A DNA stretch of 64,000 bases from Bettongia penicillata ogilbyi (lineage: Eukaryota; Chordata; Mammalia; Diprotodontia; Potoroidae): contig JAJHZJ010000808.1 in assembly GCA_023548195.1 (NCBI GenBank), forward strand, positions 3,267,182 through 3,331,181, written 5' to 3'. Made by a program: the position numbers and the translations under genes. Of this stretch, positions 1 through 11,754 are shown in pieces. Under the pieces are notes generated by a model. It ran no database searches and was not told the DNA's origin. It saw nothing but the letters and a program-made list of their open reading frames with translations. Numbering within the stretch: the first letter of the stretch is position 1; every line of letters begins with the position of its first letter.

Positions 1-109
1 CTCTGTCTTAGTTCTAATAAGGTAAATGTGAACCCATGAAATCACTAGAAGGCAGAGACAGATAGCTAGCTAATTAAGAGGGAAAAGCAGGAACTTAGAA
101 AGCAATATA

Positions 110-260
110 GCATAGTAGAGAAAGCAGTGGGTGAGAAGATTACGTTCTTGACTTTTCACTTAAATTCTTTTGGCCTCAGGTCCTCATCTATGCAATTTGG
201 AGAAGTCAGATTGACTGATCTACAAGGTCCCAGCCAGCTCAGAAATTCAGTTCTCTAGGT
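110..260 (+). repeat. MIR-like SINE fragment in LIAS intron
   Basis: The stretch has the usual MIR/CORE-SINE wording: a 'tcacttaaattcttttggcctcaggtcctcatct' type core, given here only in outline, then 'caaggtcccagccagctc'. It lies just upstream of the LIAS exon at 388. Family assignment is from memory of MIR-type sequence and the copy is diverged. Confidence 0.5.
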
Positions 261-387
261 CATAAAGTGAATAATCAAGAGTAGACTTTCATTCTGATAA
301 AAAAGGAGAATTCAAAGGCATTATTTTCCTGTGTTATGATTTTGAGGAACTACTAGAAATTGACCTTAACTACTTCCTTAAATCTAG

Positions 388-615
<228 letters not shown>

Positions 616-1133
616 TAAGGTATTATATGAGGTTTTTTATTGACATGCTGTATTTAAGGGAATTATTTCTTAAATGTAGTTTGCTTACTAAACCAAGAAC
701 TTTTTCTTTTTTAAATTTTTTCTTCTTTCTAGTGTTTTGTTTCTTTTATAGTGCAGGTGAAATGGTATTTTTGGAAATAAACAGCTTGTTTTCATAGTTC
801 AAATTTCTGTAGCATGATGTTCAATAATATGTTTTCTGGAGGCATGTTTATCTTTTTGGCAAGGACTAATTTGAAAATGATGCCAGCAGCATCTCGAAGT
901 CCCTACAATCAGATAATTTCTAACTATAAAGAAGTGCCTTTCTGACAGCGTTATTTTATGAACACTCACCTTTCTGATTTCTTTTTTTCCAGAGGCAAAG
1001 AACTTTTAAAGCTTGTCTCTTTGAAATTCAGTTCTTACTTTGGGCAGTAACTTGAGTCTGAAAGAAAACATTTTTTAAGGAGAAAAATGCCATTTTAAAA
1101 TGGGGTCAGTAAACATTCCATATACAGATTTAA

Positions 1134-1439
1134 CCCTTCTTTGTGTGTGGTGATCCTTGTCATGGCAGAGGGTCTTCTGTAACTCAGTGAAACTGTGATC
1201 TTTGCCATGCAGGTTTACCCAAAACAGGCAGGTCATAATGGAGAGTTCTGACAAAAGGTGATCCATTGGAAAAAGAAACGGCAAACTCCTCCAATGTCTT
1301 TGCCAATAAAACCATATGAACAATATTAAAATGCTAAAAGATAGGATATTGGAAGAAGAACCCCTTATGTCAGAAAGGCCTGGTGTGCTATGGTGCACAG
1401 AGTCACAAAGAGCTGAACACAACTGAACAACAACGACAA
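1134..1439 (+). mobile_element. RTE/BovB-type 3'-end insertion with 12-bp TSDs
   Basis: A roughly 306-bp insertion in the last LIAS intron. It ends in 'cacagagtcacaaagagc' followed by a CAACAA-type tail, the signature of RTE/BovB 3' ends and of the SINEs that borrow them. The 12-mer atacagatttaa flanks it exactly at 1122-1133 and 1440-1451, which is a target-site duplication. The 115-aa open frame on the opposite strand is incidental. Confidence 0.7.
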
Positions 1440-2085
1440 ATACAGATTTAATATAAAGAAGGTTTGTGTCACATTTGATGTCAGTGGGATTTAAAATCCT
1501 GTTTGGTTTTGTTTTGGAAGAAAGCTGTTTAAAATATTTTTAGGCATATTTCTAAAGAAAACATTTTAAAAATATATTTCAGTTCTAAATATGAACTTTT
1601 TTAACTTGATTAAAAATTCTGTTTCCATATATTAATGCTTAAATATATTACTGTTACTCATTGTTTTTTTCTCCCAGGACATTAAAGGAGTTGTAATGAA
1701 CTAAGAGTGGGTCTAAGTTATGAAAAGATAGAGACTCTTTTAGTAGAAAATGCTAAGATTATGGAACTTCAGAAATTAGTTACATTGCACCTCATACAAT
1801 GATACTGACAAAGTTAAAAACTATGCATAATTTTTAATATGTGAGGACCATAATTAAGAAGCATCTCTTAAATTTTTTAAACTTCACAGAAATACTACTT
1901 AAGAATTTTTCTAACTTCTAAAGACTAAACAACTACTAATACATTTCTGTGTTAATATATAGAAATAGAATTTTTAGTCAAGTTAGAAAAAATTATTTGG
2001 ATATTAGTCTACAAACCTCTTAGTGCCACTTAATTCCTCTGCTAAAGTTTAGATTATTCTAGACCTTGGGTCATTTTTAAAAATT

Positions 2086-2725
2086 TGTTTAGTATTTTAT
2101 TTTTCTCTAGTTGCATGTAAAAACAATTTTTAGCATTTCATTTTTAAAACTTTGAGCTCCAAATTCTCTTCCTTCTTCCCTAACCAACCCTCTCCTTCAG
2201 TATAGGTTATACATGTATAAGTCATGCAAAACAGTTCCATATTAGTCATGTTGTGAAAGAAGACACAGACCAAAAAACCCCAAAACAAAGCCTCAAGAAA
2301 ATTAAAGTAAAAGTGTATGCATCAGCGTATTTGGACACCTTCACTTCTTTCTGGGAATGGATAGCATTTTTCATCACAAATCCTTCAGAGTTGTCTTGGT
2401 TCATTATATTAGCTGAGAATAGCTGTCATTCACAGCTGATCATCTTACAATATTGCTGTTACCTTGTACACAGTACATTTCACTTTGTATAACTCATGTA
2501 ACCACCTTTTCTGAGAACATTGTGCTCATCATTTCTTTTAGCACAATAGTTAGTATTCCATCATAGTCATATACCACAGGTTTTTCAACCATTCCCCAGT
2601 TGATGTGTATCTCCTCAATTTCAGATCCTTTGCCACCAAAAAAGAACTACTATAAATATTTTTATACATATAGGCCCTTTTCCTTTTTGGTTTTTTAATC
2701 TGTTTTGGGATACAGATCTAGTAGT
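2086..2725 (-). mobile_element. L1 3' end, antisense
   Basis: This is the reverse complement of the abundant L1 3' tail in this window. It starts with 'gcatgtaaaaacaattttt', then has a region matching 'aagtcatgcaaaacag' and 'agtcatgttgtgaaagaa', and ends in the antisense ORF2 C-terminal block (cattccccagttgatg, then ccaccaaaaaa). The 79-aa frame within it is a by-product. Confidence 0.7.
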
Positions 2726-4240
2726 AGTATTCCTAGAGATCTTGGGATTTTTTTTTTTAATCCTCAAATGATGACTTGGGTTGACAACTTGATAAATATT
2801 TAGCTCTCTTCTGCCAGGTTAAGTGGGTGTTAAAGAGTTCCCAGGACTATTGACCCCATCCTTGAGCTTGTGATGAACCTTATTGACTATAGGTCTTAAA
2901 AATCACCTCGTTTCTGATGCTGAGTAAGATAATGGGGAGAAAAGAAGAGGATATTTGAGGTCTGTACCTCAGAAAGTGAAAAGAAGGGAAGTCAAGGGAG
3001 TTGAGGTCAAATGACTTCCATCATCTATTTTTGTAAAGTTAGAAGGCAAAATTATCAGCTGACAAGGAAAGTGGTGGGCATGCAGTTCCCCATGTGGTGG
3101 GGAATAGGAGAGTGATAGTGACTGCCCTCAGCAGACAGCCAAGTTGGGGTAAGATAACATAAATTTGTACTGTATTTAGCATAGTTCTGTGACTATCTTC
3201 AGAAGTGCTCAACCATGTGGAAATGCAACAGTTAATAATAGCTGGACAAGATTAGCAGTATATTAAGGAGATAAGCAGTTCAGTAGTGGAGGAGAGGGCA
3301 TTGCTAAAATGACGTACTAGGGTAAAGGCCAGGTAGTCAAGGAAGTAGGGCCAGAACAAGGTGGATAAAAGGGGAAAAATATAGAATCCAACTAATACAG
3401 TAGAAATAAAGAACAAATATTAGACTCATAAAGCAGTGGAAAGGCATTAAGGAGTTTTTGATCAGATAAAAGTATTTCAGAGTTTCAGATATTAGAGCAA
3501 TTTTAGTGGGGGGGTAAGGCTACAACCATGAATGCCCAAAAAGTAAAGTTGGAAATTGTGGGAGTGAGGAAAGGGTGTAGGAGGATTGGTAGAATGGCTA
3601 TTGAAGTCTTCAAGAATGATGGAAGGGGTAGAGAGAAAAACTGAGCCAAGTGCCAGAATTATGGAGTAAGATAGGGGGAGGGTCCAGACAGCTAATAGAT
3701 CATAGCAACACAGTTGGGAGAATATAGTGTAGTTATGATGTGAACTTTGAAAAAATAGAAGTTTTATCATGGTGTTTGAAAGGAGCACTTAAGAAACATT
3801 TGTTGATTAAGGGAACATACAGATTACATCACCTGGCCCCATGAGACCAAGGAAAACAGAAACAAAGAAAGGCTAGCCCTACAAATGTGGAATTTTTAAG
3901 GGAAGGCATTTTTCAGATAAAGGGGAATTCTACTGTAGCATAAGTGCCCAATAAAAGTAAAAGTGCAAATGATGAGATCATTATGAAGCAAGTTTTATCT
4001 TGCCCTGTAGGATTGATTGAGCTAAATAGTTATAGCCAGTTGTGTCTATCAAGCCACAAAAATGTCTGTTTTATAAAACATCATATCCTAGTTAATAATG
4101 CGATAGATTGTTTTCAGAAATGAATTTTGCTGACAGTAACAAATAACAGACAGCTTACTTAAGGCAAATTACATGTATAACTGCAGATTTACGGAATAAG
4201 AATCTTTTATTATTTATACTATTAGGTTGTTAGAAAGAAT
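2726..4240. other. LIAS last intron, no recognised gene
   Basis: Purine-rich intronic sequence. The 2900-3480 part resembles other mid-repetitive blocks in this window (for example near 31.5-32.0 kb), with phrases such as 'gggaagtcaagggagttga'. I could not assign a family. No splice-bounded coding exon is evident. A short A tract lies near 4263. Confidence 0.5.
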
Positions 4241-4547
4241 AACAGATGAAAAGGAGGTAAACCAAAAAAAAAAAAAGATGAGAGCTAGTAATAATTGTAG
4301 GGGCAAAAAGATAGCTAATGAATGATAAAGGTGAGGAAGCTAGCAATTCTCTTAAGTTAGAAAAATATGGATTTGGAATTGGAAAGAAGATGCACATTCC
4401 AGTGTTGAAAATTTCTCAAGATAGCAAATTAAGCAACTGGGAACCATTGCAATTGAATAATGAAATTTTAGACACTTGAAAAAAAATTTTCAAATGGAAT
4501 TGACTTTTGTTGGAATATTAATTTAAATTGTTATTTTCCTTCAATAG

Positions 4548-4600
4548 GTGAATTTTTCCTGAAAAATCTAGTGGCAAGAAGGAAAACAAGAACCATATGA
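4548..4600 (+). CDS. LIAS: LIAS terminal coding exon and stop
   Basis: The acceptor 'ccttcaatag' precedes GT, which completes the Gly codon from the exon at 388-499. The frame then reads EFFLKNLVARRKTRTI and stops at TGA (4598-4600). The family's usual C-terminus is similar (EFFLKNLVAKRKTK plus a short tail), so this is the true end of lipoyl synthase. The last residues (RTI) differ from the human tail, a position expected to tolerate change. Confidence 0.93.
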
Positions 4601-4830
4601 ATCTATAAATGGATAAGACATCTTAAAGTTCCTGATATTATTGATCCCACACTATTAGGCATCCTTAACGCCCGAAATGCTTACGTCTGATGGAAATGTG
4701 CCCTGACTTTATTTAACATTCTTCAAGTATTGAGGTGTTGGGTTTTTTTAGTGAATCATTTGGAGATTAGTTTTTCCTCATCTTCCCCTTGAACTTTTAG
4801 CTTACTGAAATAAAAGCATAAAACATCTTG
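4601..4830 (+). other. LIAS: LIAS 3' UTR with poly(A) signal
   Basis: The 3' UTR directly follows the stop. AATAAA lies at 4809-4814 ('ctgaaataaaagc'), so cleavage is expected about 15-25 nt later. Downstream sequence becomes repeat-rich. Longer isoforms cannot be excluded. Confidence 0.65.
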
Positions 4831-5184
4831 GTAAAAATTTGATGTTAACAGCATAATTAAAAATTCATTAGGAGCTTCCAAAGGATCTTTCATCCACGTT
4901 GCATATATGCATCATCACATCTTAATTGTGAAAACAGGCTTGAAAGCAGTATTCATCATCAGTCATGACTACGAACAGTTGATTTGCCCATGGATAGTTG
5001 TCTGTCAGCACTGAAATAATTGGAAGAGGTTTGTTTCTTCATGTTTTGAATGGAGATTTCATATCAATATAAGTATTATAATGGGAAAGAGATAATTTTA
5101 CATTATTACTTGTCTGAGGGAAGACTTTAAAAGGACTGATGAATAAGTAAATCAGCAAATTTTTTTGTTAGGAAATTTATTTTT

Positions 5185-5460
5185 TTCCTTTTTAAATAGT
5201 ATTTTATGTTTTTCCAATTACATGAAAAGACAGTTTTTAACATTCATTTTTTAAAAACTTTTGAGTTCTCAATTTTTACTCTTCATTCCTCCCAAAATGG
5301 AAAGCCATTTGATATAGGTTATATATGTGCAATCATGTAAAATATATATTTTTATTAGTCATGTTGTGAAAGAAGAAATAGACCAAAAGAAAAAAAATAA
5401 TGTGAAAATAGTATGCTTTTGGATCTGCATTCGAACTCTATCGGTCCTTTCTCAATCAGG
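5185..5460 (-). mobile_element. L1 3' tail, antisense
   Basis: The antisense L1 tail signature is present: 'ccaattacatgaaaagac', then 'aacattcattttttaaaa', 'gatataggttatatatg', and 'agtcatgttgtgaaagaag'. It lies in the LIAS-UGDH intergenic region. Confidence 0.65.
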
Positions 5461-5929
5461 AAATTAATTTAGATTGTAACAATGTCAGATATGTGTATAT
5501 AGCTAACTAATTTGAAATTTATTCAGTTGGTTGTTCAATTAAAGTATTTAACCATTGGAAGAGTGAAATTTACAGTTTTTTATTTTAAAAAACAACCAAA
5601 TAGTAAGAACTGAGAAAAAAATGGAAAGCCAACGTAGATGGCGGTAACATTACTTGGCATTTCCTGTAGATAATTGTTTTACAGCTTATGTATAGCCAAT
5701 GTATAAGACACATAAAATCTTATCTCACTATGGATTTAACAGATATATGCTCAAGAGAAGAGACCCAAGGTATAGAGAAGGCTGCAATCATTCAGGTAAG
5801 TTGATATAGAAAATAGTCAAAGAATATAATTTCATCAATCACAAATCTAAGACAAAAATATAGATGGGGATGCATATGGAATAAGTAACATTTAAAGTCG
5901 AATGCACAATTCTGATCCATAAATTATGG

Positions 5930-6590
5930 TGATTACACATAAGAATTTTTGTTACAAATGCTTCCATTAAAGGATAAAGAATAAATCATAACCTGGGAAA
6001 ACTCACATGAACTGATGCAAAGTGATGTGAGCAGAACCAGGAGAACATGGTATACATAAGCAATACTGTAGGGAAGGATGATCAACTGTGAAAGACTTAG
6101 GTACTCTGATCAAGACAGTGATCCAAGATAATTCCAAAGGATCCTTCATGAAAAATGTTATCTATCTCCAGAGAAAGAATTCATGAATCAACTTGAGTGC
6201 AGTTTTAAGCATACTTTAAAAAAAATTTTTTTTGTGTTTTCTTTTTTGAATATTTTTCACAATCACATGTAAAAATTTTTAACATTCATTTTTTTAAAAT
6301 TCTGAGTTCTAAATTCTTTCTCCCTTTTCCTCCCTGAGATGGTGAGGAATTTGATATAGGTTGTATCTGTGCAGTCATGCAGAACAGTCCCATGTTCGTT
6401 GTGAAAGAAAACGTGTGTTTTCTTTTACAACATAGGTATTATGTTCTGCATGACTTCACACGTATAATCGGTATTATATTGCTCACTCTCTAAAGGGGCA
6501 GAAGGGAAGGAGAGAATTTGGAACTCAGTTTTTTAAAAATGAATGTTAAAAATTTTTTTATATGTAATTGGGAAATATTCAGTAAAATAT
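5930..6590. mobile_element. Composite L1 3' end forming a foldback
   Basis: The 5930-6223 part is a + oriented L1 3' end (tgatgcaaagtgatgtgagc, agaaccaggagaac). Then 6250-6412 is the antisense L1 tail and 6418-6580 is the same tail in + orientation. The two tails form an imperfect inverted repeat of about 160 bp per arm, with its centre near 6412-6420 (gaaagaaaacgtgtgttttc). Confidence 0.65.
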
Positions 6591-6599
6591 TTTTTAAAT

Positions 6600-7380
6600 G
6601 ATAATAAGTTCTTTATTTCTTTAAGGAGTACTTTAAGAGGAGTGATGTTCATGTACCAAAATTTGTTCAACCCTTCCTCAGTAGGTACAATGTTTCCAGT
6701 TCTTTGCTGTGATTAAAAAGTGCTGCTATCAGTATTTTGGTGTTTATAAAAACTTTTTTTTTTAGTATTAATGGTCTGACAGCAGGTAGGTGCTTTCTTT
6801 GGCTAAGGTTTTGGTTTTTTTGTTAGAAGGAACAAGCAAGGAGGTCAGGATCATTTGCCCAAAGAGGGGTGCTTATTGCTCTGCGTGTGACAGATTCTGT
6901 ATGAGCTCTTTGTTCAAGCACAGACCTTGTCATCGGATGTCTTTGAACCCCAAGGTCACTGCATGTCTTGGCTCTAGCCCTTTGATCTCATAGACTACAC
7001 CAAGGCTCCCGTAGATGACCTTGCTCTTATGCAGGTGTACAGACTCTTGCCTCAGGCCCTTTTTGCTTCATATTTCATGCTTACCGCTCCAGCCCCTATG
7101 TGACCAACCCCGTGCTACTTGCCTTCACAAATGGAGAGTGGCCTTCCATTTGCTTGCCACCACCACCCCCTCCTCAGTCTCATAGAATAGACCCCAAAGG
7201 AAACCAAACATTATTCAGTTGTCATCAGTCACTATTTGTTAAGCTGAAAAAAAAGTTTAAATAGAATGGAATGTTTCAAATTTGTGTATTTCTAGTTGAT
7301 AGTTCTCCCAGGGCATAAATATTTGCATAGATGACCAACATATTAGGGGAAGTTAGCATCAGAAACCCTAAAAGTTGTGT
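6600..7380. other. Intergenic, L1 remnant then unrecognised sequence
   Basis: Bases 6650-6755 resemble an antisense ORF2 remnant of L1 ('ccagttctttgctgtgatta', 'tataaaaac'). From 6770 to about 7180 there is a relatively GC-richer stretch with a 67-aa open frame that I do not recognise. It may be a decayed retrocopy, but no family could be identified. Confidence 0.4.
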
Positions 7381-7384
7381 TTTT

Positions 7385-7550
7385 CATCCTAGAGCAAAGG
7401 TTTTTTGTTGTGAAAACCCTTCTCAGAGTAATGTATTCAAATGCATAAAACAAAATACATAGGATTACAAATAAAACCCATTAGATTGAAAAGCTTATCA
7501 AAACATTAGAAAAAAGTTCATGAACCCCAGATTGAGAACTCTTGTCCCAG
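7385..7550. repeat. Short interspersed repeat with 'gcataggattacaaa' core
   Basis: The copy shares the sequence 'aatgcataaaacaaaatac' and then 'ataggattacaaa' with copies at about 37.81-38.00 kb and 44.07-44.30 kb. The better copies have related inverted ends of the type ggttcttaac, as in a non-autonomous hAT-like DNA element. That class assignment is an inference. Confidence 0.5.
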
Positions 7551-8635
7551 AGGCTTTAATTTCTTGGCTAGAGAACAAAATCAGAGGAAAGGTCCCAAGT
7601 TCCCTGCCTCTGATCATTTTATCTTTACGACTAAGTATAGAGAGAGAGAAATAATTACAGATGGCTCGAACATATGATTAAGTCCTCAAATAGTTAACTG
7701 TGGATGGAAAAAAGTTTCACTTTCACTCCTAATTTCTCATTCACCTTTCCAGTTCACTTAAAACATGTGTTTACTTATTCTACAGTAAAAGTACACCTTT
7801 CCCAAAAGTTAAATTTAAGCTGCATTTGCAACAGAACTTTCAGTTACTACAAACCTTTTTAAAACCATATTTAAAGTTCTAATAAAAAAAGAAAGTGCTA
7901 AAGGATTTCTCATTGCCCCTTTAAGAAACTATTCCATCCCCACCTCAGAAGCTTATGCATGTAGTGACTTATCAGTATGCCTGGAAGTTCTTTGGTGGAT
8001 TGCGGTTTTCCAAAATTTCCTTTATTGCATCATTCAGTTAGAACCCTTGGAATTTCCATTTCTTCCTCAAAGCCCTTTCCAGTTAATGGAACTCAAGGGA
8101 GTGATTTCTTCCAGTTTCAACATCACCTTGTCAGAGCATACAAGTCAGAATTTGTAACATCACACAAAGTATACTTTCATCCTCATGAATATCAAAATAC
8201 GTATCTGTCAGGACTTTGTCTTACATCACAATCCTTGAGAGGCAGAGGACTTAGGTATTCAGTTCACTTTGCAGAGCACTCAGCAAAACGATAATAAAGA
8301 AGACATTTAAAAAGTTTGATTGTTATAAATGACATAATGTGAAGACTTTCAGGATTAGGTAGAAAGGCAGCAGTAATCCTTTACTGAGGGCAGTAACTGA
8401 TACCCCTCCCAGATTAAGGTCATCACGTCTGATCTCAACACCAGAATGCTGACTCATGCCTTGATTAGCACTATTTCCCATGAACTCCTTTCCTTTCAGA
8501 TTGGAGTCTTTAGTAGAAGGCGGAAATTAGACTCATTTCACTCTACTTTGCATCTGCTGTTGAGTTTGCTTTCAATGCCCTGGAACAAAATGCTTCCTGG
8601 TTTCCTTTAGCCTTCTGCCCTCTGGCTTTCCTGAT
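7551..8635. other. Intergenic, no recognised feature
   Basis: Low-copy-looking sequence with one 105-aa open frame at 7977-8294. The frame has no recognisable domain and no splice context, so I do not call a gene. Confidence 0.4.
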
Positions 8636-8765
8636 TCCTTGTATCTGTTGCTTCCCTCTTTAGATAGTAAGATACTTGAGGGCAGGGACTATCTTCTTAT
8701 TAACTATCATCTGGGCTTAGTACAGTGCCTGGCACATAGTAGATTGTTAATAAATGATTAATGGA
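8636..8765 (+). repeat. L2/MIR-type 3' tail
   Basis: It has the canonical tail wording: 'gatacttgagggcagggac', 'agtacagtgcctggcaca', and 'ttaataaatgattaatgg'. The tail is shared with several other copies in the window. Confidence 0.7.
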
Positions 8766-8814
8766 TTGGGTTGGGTTGGTTAAATAAGTGAGCTCTTCTC
8801 ACCTAGATGGTCCC

Positions 8815-11000
8815 CTGAGTGGAGAGACACTACTCAGTTCCCACCTACCTATCTAGGCCAATAGAAACCCGCAATTCACACCAAATAGTGAACAAGAAAT
8901 CCAACGAGATGCCACAGCTAATTTTCTTCCTCCAGAACCGCATTAGGTCATTCATTGTGAAGCATTTGGCAAGAAGAGGGCTCCTAGCAAAGCCAAAGGC
9001 CACACCAACAAGCCAACAGTGAAAGCAGAGATTAGTCATTCTTCCAGTGCAACCTATAGAGCTATGTCCCAAGGGAGGAGAATGGAAACCTCCAAGGAAA
9101 GGGGTGGTGGTGGGAGTGGCATCAAAAATCCCCAGCATTGTGGAAAAACCCGCAGGAGAGACCCTGGAAAGTCAGGGAGCAGAAGCAACCACTATGGTAG
9201 ATCAGTAATAAGACTAGTGCAGCCCAGGGGCTCAGATGACCCTATCACTCACTGTCCTAGATGTCACAGAAAGCCCTAATGATCCAAGGCTCTAAAGCTA
9301 AAAATCAAGGGGAACTAATCATGGGAGTATATACAAAGTCAGTCCAGAAGCACAGAAGAGACTAAGCATTGCTGCTGATGCCACCCATAAGTACAGCAGA
9401 GGGCAAAACCCAGGCCTGGCACAAAGCCCCAATTCAGCAACTAAACTGCAAGAAATGAATAAATCAAAGAAAACAGTATGAAAATTTTTTTTGGAGATTT
9501 CTAGAGGGAGTAACTCCATAACAAGAGACATATTGAAAAAACTACAAGTACCACATGAATCTCTAGAAGAAAAAAAAAGAAATACAAGGACAAGATGAAA
9601 TAATTGGAATAGATGTAGTAAATGTTACCGAAGTAATGAACTAGAAAACTAGAAAAGGCCAAATAGAAATCAATTACTCCATGAGACAGAAAGATTAGAA
9701 CAAAATGAAAAAAGAGACAATATCTAATATTAATAACTGATCTAAAAACTGGTAAAATATTTAAAGAATCAGTAGACTCTCTGAAAACCATGATTTAAAA
9801 AAAAATCCTGGACTCTAAATCAAGAAATAGATGAAAACTGTCAAGATCTTTTAGAACTAGAGAACAAGGTGAAGAGTTCACTAACCATTTCCTAAAAGAA
9901 ACCCCAATGGCAAAAAATTGGAAACTAAGGGAATCCCCATCAACTGCAGAATGGCTGAACAGATTATGGTAGGTGAAGGTGATGGAATACTATGGTGCTG
10001 TAAGAAATGAAGGGGATGGCTTCAGAAAATCCTGGTAGGACGTGTATGAACTGACCAAAGTTAAGTGAACAGAACCAAAACAATTTACGCAAGAACAGCA
10101 AAATTGTAAAGACAATCGATTCTGAAGGACTTAGGAACTCTGAGTAATGCAATAACACAGCCCAATTCCAAAGCACTAATGATGAAACATGCCATCCACT
10201 TTCAGAGCCGATGGACTAACTAAAGCATGCTGTATTTTCTTTGTTTCTATTCTAATGTCTAATACACACATTTGTTTTCATGATTATACATCTGTTTTGT
10301 AATGGGTTTTGTTTCTCTTGCCTTCACAATGGGAGGGGCAGGGGTAGATAGGAGGGAGAGAATTTGAACTGAAGATAAAATAAAGCTGGATTTTAAAAAA
10401 ATTTAAAAGAAACCCCAAAAGGCAGAATTCCAGTAATATCATAGCCACAATTAAGAGCTTTCATGGCAAAGGAAAAAAAATGGTGCAAGCACCCAGAGAG
10501 GAGGCCAAGTATCACGAAAGTAAGTCAAGCTACCATAAGATCTGGCAGGATTTACGGTGAATGAAAGAGATCTTGGAATACAATATTCCAATGGGTAGAA
10601 GGAGAGTTTTACAAACCAATAATCCACCCCCAAGAACTGAGTATAACCTTGTAGAGGAAAAAGTATAATCTTAATGGAATAAAAAGTTTTCAAATACTTT
10701 TAATATATAGACCAGAAACTAAGTAAGAACTTTAAAATTCAAATAGAAATAAAAAGAATCTACTTAATTTTACTTAAAATGTACTAACATTCTAAGAGTA
10801 TCCCTTGAAAAAGTTTATATCCTTTTAGGGTTGGAGGGAATTGAAATTAGAAAAACAGGAGATGTGGAGGTGGATTAATAATATTCTAAAAGGCTTAAGA
10901 GGGAAAAGAGAATATCAGATATGAGAAAATCATACAAATATGCACCAGATGAACCTCCCTCTTGTCTGAAACAAAGGATTAAACACACATTCCTTGTGTA
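8815..11000 (+). mobile_element. HAL1/L1 ORF1-type remnant, interrupted
   Basis: A long degraded element. Its reading frames, now full of stops, look like an L1 ORF1-type coiled-coil protein (for example DLLELENKVK near 9850) and a block around 10490-10600 with 'ttggaatacaatattcc'. Several 60-97 aa frames at 8819-9531 are pieces of it. It is split by a separate L1 3' fragment at 9908-10403. HAL1 (ORF1-only) is my best guess; an internally deleted L1 is the alternative. Confidence 0.45.
9908..10403 (+). mobile_element. 5'-truncated L1 3' end nested in older element
   Basis: It begins in the ORF2 C-terminal block (translated AKNWK, then a PSTAEWLNRLW-like piece), carries the 3' UTR (ggagagaatttgaactgaag), and ends AATAAA plus an A-rich tail. 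The perfect 15-mer taaaagaaaccccaa flanks it at 9893-9907 and 10404-10418. This is a clean TSD, so insertion post-dates the host element. Confidence 0.8.
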
Positions 11001-11039
11001 TGTGTACACTCTTTAGTGTAGAGAATACATGAAACTCAA

Positions 11040-11715
11040 CAGAGAAACAAGCAGACAAAGATGGCAGGGCTCAGGCAAAGAGTAATACTGCAGACAGAAG
11101 ACTCACAAGCAAAACAAACTTCCTGATGTTGAAGAAGGGGTAAATGGAAAAGCCAAGATTGGGAGACAGCTGAACAAACTGCATAAAAAAAAAGAGAAGT
11201 GACTATTTCAGAGAAATTCCAGGTGGTATGAACTGATACAGAACAATGCGTTCAAAGACAACAACGCTGTAAATAAACACAATTTTTAAAGATGTTTAAG
11301 GTCTGATCAATTCAATGATCAAAAATAGAAGGTCTATGTCTATGATGAAGCATGTTACCATCTCTCTCCTGATGGAAAAGTGATGGATTCAAAGGAGAGG
11401 AAGCCAGCTACAATTTTTGGAAAATGACCATCTTGTGGATTGGTTTCAACTGATTATAAGGGGTGAGGAAGGGCAATAGGAAAGAAAAAAAAAAGGCAAG
11501 GGTTAGGGGTGGCAATTGAAACGTTTAAAATATAAAGAAGCGGACAAAAGGAAATTTAGAAGGAAGCAGAGACAGGGTAGTTTTGAAAGCAATGTGTGTA
11601 ATTTATTATATATTTATTTTTAAGAAGCAAGTGTTTTGAAATTAGTATTCAGTTTCATATACAATCCTCTTTTTTGTATTCTGCTATGTAAATGGAAATG
11701 CTTTTTTGGGGGGTT
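11040..11715 (+). mobile_element. Diverged L1 3' end
   Basis: L1-tail wording at low similarity: 'tggtatgaactgatacag', 'ttgtattctgctatgtaaa', and A-rich stretches. It stops just short of the UGDH poly(A) region. Confidence 0.4.
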
Positions 11716-11754
11716 GTTTAGATCAGATTTTTAAAAAGAAATGAAAAGATAGAA

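Noticed and set aside
7977..8294. 105-aa plus-strand frame in intergenic DNA
   Set aside because: No domain, no promoter or splice support. A decayed retrocopy cannot be excluded, but nothing supports one.
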